A stretch of DNA of 7,500 nt from contig JAFASD010000285.1 in assembly GCA_019244945.1 (NCBI GenBank), positions 1 to 7,500 on the forward strand, written 5' to 3'. Made by a program: the position numbers and the translations under genes. Positions 1-6,165 of this stretch are shown here, in pieces. How positions within the stretch are numbered: position 1 is the stretch's first letter; each line of letters starts with the position of its first letter. Under the pieces are notes generated by a model. That model saw nothing but the letters and a program-made list of their open reading frames with translations, ran no database searches and had not been told where the DNA came from. The DNA comes from Acidobacteriaceae bacterium. Its GTDB lineage: Bacteria > Acidobacteriota > Terriglobia > Bryobacterales > Bryobacteraceae.

Positions 1-2810
1 TTGAAATTGTGAGTGACGTCGAAATCCGACGGCCCTTTGGCATGGGAAAGATCCCATGGATAGTTGTCAGTGAAATAATCCTGCGAACCGATGTCGGTGT
101 TCCGGCTAAACCGGTATTGGAAATCGAATTCGAACGACCTCGAAAAATGGTGTTGGAGTTCGGCGAGCAGCGCGTTGTAGCTGGAGTTGGCGGTATTCGC
201 ATACCAGTCGAGCGATTGAACCCTGGGATTGGACTGAGGATACAAAACTAAATTCAGGAAGCTCTGATAGCCTAAATGGCGGCTTTGACTGCCCTGATAT
301 CCCAGTGACGCGACCCAATTGTCGCCTAAGTCGTACTGCGTATCGAGCGAGTAGCGGTAGGTCACCGTCGAGGGCACGAACGACGGAAAGCCGGTTAAAC
401 TCACCGGCGCGCCGCTGGTGGGCAATCCATTGGGGCCGAACGTCTGTATAGTCGCCGGGTTCGAAGGATAGCTGTTGATCTCATGCACATTGGAGCCCGT
501 TGCGTACAGGATGTTCGGAGGCGACAGAGTGAATGAGGTCAGGAAGGGGGGATTAAATCGGCCGTTCGAGGTGATGGCCACTTGCTGCAGATTTTGACCG
601 ATGCCGAAACCTCCGCGCACGACGAATTTGCTGTTGAGCTGGCGCCCCATGAAACCTGTCGGAGTCCAGGCAAAACCAATCTGCGGCCCCCAGTTATTCT
701 TGCTGGTATTGAACAACGGATTGCCCTTGCGGATATGCAGATCGGCTAAAGCGTTGCCATCGGGTCCGAGAATGACGTTGCTGATGTTGCCGTCGGTCTC
801 GGTCAGCGGCCCGAAATACTCGTACCGAAGCCCCAGGTTTAGGGTGAGGTTCGGCTTGACCTTCCAGTCGTCCTGAACGAAGAACGCGAGGATGTTGAAG
901 CGCTCATTTTTCGTGGCCGAAGTCGGCGTGCCCGTCACGGGGTTAAAGTTGGTGCTTTCGGTGAATGGCGCGTCGTTGGCAAAATCCCACAGATTACGAA
1001 AATTATAGGTCGGAATGGCGCCCCACGGCGCTGTGTCCAAAAATAGCGCCCGCGAGATATCCGCGCCGAATTTCAAGTAATGGCTGCCTTGCACCTTGGT
1101 CAAGATGTCGCGTCCGTTGTAGGTTTTCTGATTGAAGACGCTGGGCCCGGGCGGGCCGAAACTCTGAAAGCCGACGCCTCCATTACTAATGTTGGCGTCG
1201 GGGAGCCCGAAGGCCAGTTGAGGATTACTAGTGATCTCGTTCCAGTACCAGCCGCTGAACCCGAAGCGCGCCTCGTTCAGCAATGTCGGCGTGAAGGTGT
1301 GGGTATAGATCGCGCTGACGGCGTCGGCAGTCGAAAAATGGTTATAGTAATCCTGGACGCGCTGTCCGTTAAAGTAATGCTGCGCCACCGGGGTCCAGTA
1401 AATGCTGAAGGTGATCGCATCCTTGCTGCTGGGGTCGTAATCCATACGGCCGTTGTACTGCGTGCTTGTATTGATATTCGGACCGACGGTTTCGACGTAC
1501 TCAGCGTCGGGAATGCCGTCAAAACCGCCGCCGATGCCGAACGGCGTGCCGGGTTGTCCAAATGTCGGATCCATGGTGCCGAGCGGGGTTTTCAACGGGG
1601 AGCCCAGATCCAGACCGCCTGCAACGTCATGGCACTGGGTCGACGGGAGACCGGCCTCCGCGCAAGTCTCCGAGATGACCTGGGTGATTTTAGGCGCTAC
1701 TCCGGAGAACGAAAGGAACTGCCGGGCGATGCTACCCGATGGTCCCGCGTTGGCCTCGAACTGCGGCGTCTCGAACCAGCCCGTACTCACGGTTTGCGAA
1801 TTGTTGCGCAGCGTTTCGTAGGAGAAGAAGGCAAACAGCTTGTTCTTCCAAAGAGGTCCGCCGAGGCTGCCGCCGAATTGGTTAAATCGAGCGTTGTCGC
1901 GCTGCACCGGGCTTGGGGTCCCAGGCCCGTTCCAGCGCTGGTAGGCATTCAGGCCCGGCCGGTGCCACTTGAAGAAAGCGCTGCCGTGGAGGTCATTGGT
2001 GCCGTTTTGTGAGACGACCTCGACCTGAGCGCCGCCCGTGCGCCCGTTCTCGGCATCGTAGTTGTTCGAGATGACCCTCACCTCTTTTACCGATTCCTCA
2101 TTAGGAGTAATCACGGCTGAGCCACCCCACACCGTGCTATTCACCGACAAGCCGTCGATCTGGAAATTATTCTCGTTCTGGCGCGTGCCGTTGGCTATGA
2201 TCGCGGGACCGTTTTCCACCTGAAAGATGCTGTCGGTCGAGCCCGGTCCGTTCTTGTTGGTGCCCGGTAATTGCGACCCACTGCCGCCCGCACCTTGAGC
2301 GCCATCGCCAAAGGTCCCGGGCGCTAGCCGCAGCAATTGATACGGATCACGGGAAAACGAGGGTAGCGACTGGATCTCTTTCGTGCTTATGGTGCCTCCG
2401 ATGGCAGCCGTTTCCGTGTCTAGCAACGGGGCTCCGGCCGCGACCGTGACTTCCTGCGAGACTTGACCGACATCGAGCTGCACCTTGATAGACTGCACCT
2501 TTTCCGCGGTCACAATAACGTCAGAAAGAACCTTCTTGCTAAATCCCGTCTTCTCCACGGAGAGCGTGTAGTTGCCTGGAGCAAGAGAGGAAATCGTGAA
2601 CACGCCATCACCGGTTGTTGTGACGGTGTGTTCTATGGTTGTCTCCTGGCTAGTCAGCGTGACCTTAGCCTCGGGAACCGTTGCGCCGTTGGGATCCACT
2701 ACAACGCCTTGAATGCCCGCCTGGAACTGCGCCGCAGCGGGAGGAGCGAGGATTTGGAAAACGACTAGAGCGGCGAGAACCGTTGTCAGGTGTCGAACGC
2801 GCATCTTCAT
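1..2810 (-). CDS. TonB-dependent receptor, Oar-like, with N-terminal carboxypeptidase-regulatory-like domain (3' end cut by window)
   Basis: This is an outer-membrane receptor or transporter, probably taking up a large or scarce substrate with energy from TonB; the substrate cannot be read from sequence. The frame is open from the ATG at 2810 through the left edge (936 full codons). I checked that the frame at both ends and at several internal points agrees. Residues 1-27 form a signal peptide (basic start, hydrophobic core, AAA|QF cleavage site). Residues about 30-115 are a carboxypeptidase-regulatory-like beta domain (GVVVDPNGATVPEAKVTL, then LAPGNYTLSVEKTGF). Residues about 120-265 are the plug (NNFQIDGLSVN at 214-224, NNYDAENGRTGG near 250). 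The rest is barrel, and the visible end, FDVTHNF, is a motif seen late in this family. Family members are usually about 1,000-1,200 aa, so roughly 100-250 residues are missing. ATG 2810 is chosen for its AGGAG site 8 nt upstream. Family call is firm; ligand unknown. Confidence 0.93.
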   Translation of the reverse strand, partial: MKMRVRHLTTVLAALVVFQILAPPAAAQFQAGIQGVVVDPNGATVPEAKVTLTSQETTIEHTVTTTGDGVFTISSLAPGNYTLSVEKTGFSKKVLSDVIVTAEKVQSIKVQLDVGQVSQEVTVAAGAPLLDTETAAIGGTISTKEIQSLPSFSRDPYQLLRLAPGTFGDGAQGAGGSGSQLPGTNKNGPGSTDSIFQVENGPAIIANGTRQNENNFQIDGLSVNSTVWGGSAVITPNEESVKEVRVISNNYDAENGRTGGAQVEVVSQNGTNDLHGSAFFKWHRPGLNAYQRWNGPGTPSPVQRDNARFNQFGGSLGGPLWKNKLFAFFSYETLRNNSQTVSTGWFETPQFEANAGPSGSIARQFLSFSGVAPKITQVISETCAEAGLPSTQCHDVAGGLDLGSPLKTPLGTMDPTFGQPGTPFGIGGGFDGIPDAEYVETVGPNINTSTQYNGRMDYDPSSKDAITFSIYWTPVAQHYFNGQRVQDYYNHFSTADAVSAIYTHTFTPTLLNEARFGFSGWYWNEITSNPQLAFGLPDANISNGGVGFQSFGPPGPSVFNQKTYNGRDILTKVQGSHYLKFGADISRALFLDTAPWGAIPTYNFRNLWDFANDAPFTESTNFNPVTGTPTSATKNERFNILAFFVQDDWKVKPNLTLNLGLRYEYFGPLTETDGNISNVILGPDGNALADLHIRKGNPLFNTSKNNWGPQIGFAWTPTGFMGRQLNSKFVVRGGFGIGQNLQQVAITSNGRFNPPFLTSFTLSPPNILYATGSNVHEINSYPSNPATIQTFGPNGLPTSGAPVSLTGFPSFVPSTVTYRYSLDTQYDLGDNWVASLGYQGSQSRHLGYQSFLNLVLYPQSNPRVQSLDWYANTANSSYNALLAELQHHFSRSFEFDFQYRFSRNTDIGSQDYFTDNYPWDLSHAKGPSDFDVTHNF

Positions 2811-2922
2811 AGACGAGGCTCCTAACATAGTGGATTAAAGTTAAGCGACACCCAGCATATCGCAAACGCCGCCCGGTTAAAGGCGACCACTCTTATTGCC
2901 GATGACATACTGGACGGAGGCG
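2811..2922. promoter_or_regulatory. Divergent intergenic region between receptor and dehydrogenase genes
   Basis: This 112-bp gap separates two genes that point away from each other, so it should hold promoters for both. A TTTAAT box on the minus strand (2834-2839) could be a -10 element for the receptor, but no good -35 lies 16-18 nt upstream of it. No clear sigma-70 promoter is visible on the plus strand. The role is inferred from gene layout more than from motifs. Confidence 0.4.
2819..2823 (-). promoter_or_regulatory. Ribosome binding site of the TonB-dependent receptor gene
   Basis: On the minus strand this reads AGGAG, 8 nt before the ATG at 2810. It supports that ATG over the second in-frame ATG two codons later (2804), which would sit 14 nt from the site. 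Confidence 0.75.
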
Positions 2923-4230
2923 ATGGAGCCGGAGAAATCAACTGTTCATGTTGCAGTGCTCGGGCTGGGGTACGTGGGCTGCGTGTCGGCGGCGTGCCTG
3001 GCAAACCTGGGGCATCGTGTCACTGGGATCGATCGCGACGAGAGCAAAGTTCATAACATCTCGAACGGAGTTGCGCCCTTTTTTGAACCCGGTCTCGAGC
3101 CGATCCTTCACGAGAGCGTTTCCTCCGGGCGCTTGACGGCAAGCACCTCGATTGGCGCCATCGAGAACGCCGATATAGCTCTGGTTTGTGTCGGAACGCC
3201 GTCGGAAAAGAACGGCAATTTGGGACTTGATCAGCTTCGCCGGGTCATCAGCGAAATTGCCTCGACGCTCCCGAGCCGGACCAAGCCGCTGATTGTCGCC
3301 ATCCGCAGCACCGTCTTCCCCGGAACCTGCGAAGAGCACGTGATTCCCGCGTTTGCAGGCAACCCGCTGATCTCAGTCGCTTGCAATCCGGAATTCTTGC
3401 GCGAGGGCGTAGCAGTCAAAGATTTCAGGGAACCTTCGCTGGTCGTGGTCGGAGGGACGAACGATCAGGCCGTTGGACAGGTCGCGGCGCTTTACTCGGC
3501 TTTGGGTGTCCCGCCATGTCTTGTCAGTCTGCGGACGGCTGAAATGATCAAGTACGCCTGCAACGCATTTCATGCCGTCAAAATTGCCTTCGCAAATGAG
3601 ATCGGCGCGCTCAGTGCGCGCCTCGATGTCGATCCCGGCGAGGTTATGACCACCCTCTGCGAGGACACGAAGCTTAACATCGCTTCGACTTACCTCAGGC
3701 CTGGATTCGCATTTGGGGGTTCGTGTCTCCCCAAAGATCTCCGCGCACTCACGTATCGGGCCAAGCGGCTGGACCTTCAACTTCCGCTGCTCGAATCGGC
3801 GCTGCCCAGCAATCAGCACCACCTTCAGCGAGCGATCGAAGCTATTCTGGATTTGCCCAGCCGCCGCCTTGGCGTGATCGGGCTTGCATTCAAAGAAAAT
3901 ACGGACGACCTCCGCGAAAGTCCTGTAGTGACGCTGCTCGAACAGCTCATCGGTAAGGGCCGGCAGGTCCGTGTCTACGACCCGCACATTCAGCTCGAGG
4001 CCATCTATGGTAGTAATCGCAACTTTATCCTGCAACAGATCCCTCATATCGGCCGCTTGCTCGATACTTCACTGCAGCAGACGCTCGATTGGGCTGACCA
4101 TATCGTGATTGCCCAAAAACTCAGTCCGAATCACCGCGCCCAAATCGCGCAAAGCGGTCTGCCCGTCACAGATGTTGTGAGTCCCTCATTGGCGTACGCT
4201 TCCGCCCCGTTGACCTCTTCCGCCCGCTAA
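2923..4230 (+). CDS. algD: GDP-mannose 6-dehydrogenase (AlgD-like nucleotide sugar dehydrogenase)
   Basis: This cytoplasmic enzyme is predicted to oxidise GDP-mannose to GDP-mannuronate with two NAD+ per sugar, supplying an acidic sugar for polysaccharide. An N-terminal Rossmann fold carries GLGYVG at residues 14-19, and NPEFLREG lies at 155-162. The central helix carries EMIKYACNAFHAVK (207-220). The active-site loop RPGFAFGGSCLPKD (259-272) places the nucleophile at Cys268. The C-terminal nucleotide-binding part has FKENTDDLRESP (323-334). FAFGGSCLPKD followed by RALTYRA is AlgD-type, whereas UDP-glucose dehydrogenases usually have GFGGSCFPKD. I chose ATG 2923 because it gives 435 aa and Cys268, matching from memory Pseudomonas AlgD (436 aa, Cys268). 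Its GGAGG is only 2 nt upstream, which is close. In-frame starts at TTG 2896 and ATG 2902 are possible but lack a well-placed site. Substrate is inferred from family motifs; another GDP- or UDP-hexose is possible. Confidence 0.9.
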   Translation: MEPEKSTVHVAVLGLGYVGCVSAACLANLGHRVTGIDRDESKVHNISNGVAPFFEPGLEPILHESVSSGRLTASTSIGAIENADIALVCVGTPSEKNGNLGLDQLRRVISEIASTLPSRTKPLIVAIRSTVFPGTCEEHVIPAFAGNPLISVACNPEFLREGVAVKDFREPSLVVVGGTNDQAVGQVAALYSALGVPPCLVSLRTAEMIKYACNAFHAVKIAFANEIGALSARLDVDPGEVMTTLCEDTKLNIASTYLRPGFAFGGSCLPKDLRALTYRAKRLDLQLPLLESALPSNQHHLQRAIEAILDLPSRRLGVIGLAFKENTDDLRESPVVTLLEQLIGKGRQVRVYDPHIQLEAIYGSNRNFILQQIPHIGRLLDTSLQQTLDWADHIVIAQKLSPNHRAQIAQSGLPVTDVVSPSLAYASAPLTSSAR

Positions 4231-4329
4231 CCTCATCCTCCTGCATTGCGGCAGGTAACACTAGAGGAGAACAGGGAATCTATTAGCAAAGCGCGTTGAA
4301 TTTCTCCGCAGCGTGTCCTCCGACTCAGC
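4231..4329 (+). other. Intergenic gap between algD-like and ABC exporter genes
   Basis: The 99-bp gap has no convincing terminator. A 5-bp hairpin (CCTGC at 4240-4244, GCAGG at 4251-4255) has no T-run after it, so read-through from the dehydrogenase gene is possible. A strong Shine-Dalgarno-like GAGGAGA (4264-4270) has no ATG, GTG or TTG at a usable distance. The TGA at 4297-4299, in frame with the exporter, stops that gene from being extended upstream. Confidence 0.4.
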
Positions 4330-6156
4330 GTGGCAGACAAAAAAGATCAGGCGTTTTTCTCGGCTTGGCGCGAACGCTTACAGGCACTGAAGAACGTCCC
4401 TCCGGTCTTGCGCATCGTTTGGGAATCAGGCCCTTACGTGGTCAGTCTCGGCCTGATTTCCCGATTGATCGTGGCCGTCATCCCTGTAAGCACGGCCTGG
4501 GTTACAAGTCTCATCATTGATAACGTCAATGGAATCGTTCAGCACAAGATAACCCTATCTCCGCATCTTTGGTGGCTTGCCGCCTTGGAATGTGCGCTTG
4601 CAATTTGCGGCAATCTGTTTGGCAGATTGACGGATTATTATGACGCAGTTCTAGCGGACCGATACACCCGCCACGTCAGCATTCAAGTCATGCATCACGC
4701 CTCACAGCTCGATCTGCAAGCGTATGAAGATCCCGTCTTCTACGACAGGCTTGAGCGCGCCCGGGTTCAGGCCACTGATCGGCTGGGGATGATCCAATCG
4801 ATCGGCAGATTGTTCCAGCAGACCATTACGACGATTTCGCTATCGGCGGCAATCCTTTTTTTCTCCCCATGGCTTCTGTTACTGCTCGTGGTCTGCCTCG
4901 TTCCAGCGTTCCTGGGCGAGAGCCATTTCGCATTTCTCAGTTATGCGAAGAATTTTCGACAAACTCCCATCCGACGCCAACTCGATTACCTTCGGCAGTT
5001 AGGTGGCAGCAAGGAAGCTGCGAAGGAGCTAAAGCTTTTCGGCTTAAGCGCGTTCCTTACGGACCGTTTCACCACTCTTTCCAATCACATCTTCGACGAA
5101 AACTTGTCGCTCGCTAGAAAGCGCCTCTTGGCGGTTTCGTTGCTCTCGATGGTGAGCACGGCAGGTTACTACGGCGCGTACATCTGGGTCATCTATGAAA
5201 CCGTAACGGGCGTATTTAGCATCGGCACCCTTTATTTCCTGACGCAATCCATCATGAACGCATCGAGTAATATCTCGCAGATTTTTTCCACTCTTTCGAG
5301 CATTGCAGATCAAGCTCTTTTCTTGACCGACCTACTTGCGTTTTTCGAGATGCGGCCGGCCGTTACGTCCAAACCCGGCGCGCTACCGGCGCCCCGTCCC
5401 ATAAGGAGCGGCTTCCAACTAGAGAATGTTTCGTTTGTGTACCCCGGCACGACTCGCCAGGTGCTAAAAGGCCTGAACTTCCGATTGGAACCGGGCGAGC
5501 GCATTGCGCTCATCGGTCAAAACGGACAAGGAAAAACCACAATTGTGAAATTGATGACCCGGCTCTACGATCCGACTGAGGGACGGGTGCTGCTGGATGG
5601 CGTGGATCTTCGCGACTATGACCTGGAAGATCTCTCGCGAGAAATCGGAGTCATTTTTCAGGACTTCATGCGATACGAGATGACCGCTCGCGAAAACATC
5701 GCGGTCGGGCGCATCGATTACCTTTCCGATGATGAAAGAATCCAGCGCGCCGCCGAAAAGAGTCTCGCCCATGGAGTGATCGAGCGGCTGCCTCGCGAGT
5801 ATGACCAAATGTTGGGACGGCGTTTCGAAGGCGGAGTCGATCTCTCGGGAGGGGAATGGCAGAAGTTGGCGCTCGCTCGCGCCTATCTGCGCGAGGCGCA
5901 AGTCCTTATCCTCGATGAACCGACAGCTGCTCTTGACGCGCGGGCGGAGTACGAAGTTTTCGAGAGGTTCAACGAGCTTACCGAGAGCAAGATGGCTCTC
6001 TTCATTTCGCATCGCTTCTCCACCGTGCGAATGGCGGGTCGAATCATTGTTCTCGAAGACGGCGCCATTGCAGAGGAAGGCAGTCATGATCGTCTGATGG
6101 CGCGCGGCGGACGATACGCTGAAATGTTCGACCTGCAGGCGTCAAGCTACAGATAG
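4330..6156 (+). CDS. ABC exporter, fused transmembrane and ATP-binding domains
   Basis: This inner-membrane half-transporter should work as a homodimer that exports its cargo using ATP. The first 330 or so residues hold the membrane domain, with hydrophobic stretches near 36-62, 80-97, 164-196 and 266-307. The ATPase domain follows: Walker A GQNGQGKT (396-403), Q-loop Gln444 in IFQDFMRYEMTARENI, signature LSGGEWQ (505-511), Walker B VLILD (525-529) with Glu530, D-loop ALD (534-536) and switch His561. All catalytic residues are present. There is no C39 peptidase domain at the N terminus. LSGGEWQ and the FQDF-RY-TARENI pattern recall NisT-type peptide exporters, yet the next gene, 9 nt on, encodes a cyclic glucan synthase-like protein, so an NdvA/ChvA-like glucan export role is also plausible. 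The GTG start is the first possible after an in-frame stop at 4297-4299 and has no clear ribosome site. Cargo is unknown. Confidence 0.92.
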   Translation: MADKKDQAFFSAWRERLQALKNVPPVLRIVWESGPYVVSLGLISRLIVAVIPVSTAWVTSLIIDNVNGIVQHKITLSPHLWWLAALECALAICGNLFGRLTDYYDAVLADRYTRHVSIQVMHHASQLDLQAYEDPVFYDRLERARVQATDRLGMIQSIGRLFQQTITTISLSAAILFFSPWLLLLLVVCLVPAFLGESHFAFLSYAKNFRQTPIRRQLDYLRQLGGSKEAAKELKLFGLSAFLTDRFTTLSNHIFDENLSLARKRLLAVSLLSMVSTAGYYGAYIWVIYETVTGVFSIGTLYFLTQSIMNASSNISQIFSTLSSIADQALFLTDLLAFFEMRPAVTSKPGALPAPRPIRSGFQLENVSFVYPGTTRQVLKGLNFRLEPGERIALIGQNGQGKTTIVKLMTRLYDPTEGRVLLDGVDLRDYDLEDLSREIGVIFQDFMRYEMTARENIAVGRIDYLSDDERIQRAAEKSLAHGVIERLPREYDQMLGRRFEGGVDLSGGEWQKLALARAYLREAQVLILDEPTAALDARAEYEVFERFNELTESKMALFISHRFSTVRMAGRIIVLEDGAIAEEGSHDRLMARGGRYAEMFDLQASSYR

Positions 6157-6165
6157 GCCTCAAAG

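Noticed and set aside
1080..2012. A 310-codon plus-strand open frame opposite the receptor gene
   Set aside because: It lies wholly antisense to a receptor frame with strong family motifs. Its translation has no recognisable domain, and long shadow frames are common in GC-rich coding DNA.
2835..2882. Two TTAAAG direct repeats 42 bp apart in the divergent region, as possible operator half-sites
   Set aside because: A six-base repeat in a short AT-richer gap is expected by chance, and no longer shared sequence surrounds the copies.
2896..2922. Upstream starts (TTG 2896 or ATG 2902) for the dehydrogenase
   Set aside because: They add residues with no family match ahead of the Rossmann strand and lack a well-spaced ribosome site. 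ATG 2923 gives a length and active-site numbering that match AlgD.
3373..4047. A 224-codon minus-strand open frame opposite the dehydrogenase gene
   Set aside because: It is antisense to the well-supported AlgD-like gene and shows no recognisable domain.
4240..4255. Small hairpin after the dehydrogenase gene as a terminator
   Set aside because: The stem is only 5 bp with a 6-nt loop and no T-run follows, so it does not qualify as an intrinsic terminator.
4296..4520. A 74-codon plus-strand frame starting at TTG and overlapping the exporter start
   Set aside because: It overlaps the exporter in another frame, lacks a well-placed ribosome site (GAGGAGA is over 25 nt away) and has an Arg/Gly/Pro-rich composition typical of a shadow frame.
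5509..5545. Walker A written GQNGQGKT-T instead of the usual G-S-G-K-S-T, as a possible defect
   Set aside because: The essential Lys and Thr are present, and Thr in place of Ser is normal in many ABC ATPases, so the site should be active.
5464..6087. A 207-codon minus-strand open frame opposite the exporter ATPase domain
   Set aside because: It mirrors the conserved ATPase region, with no motif of its own.
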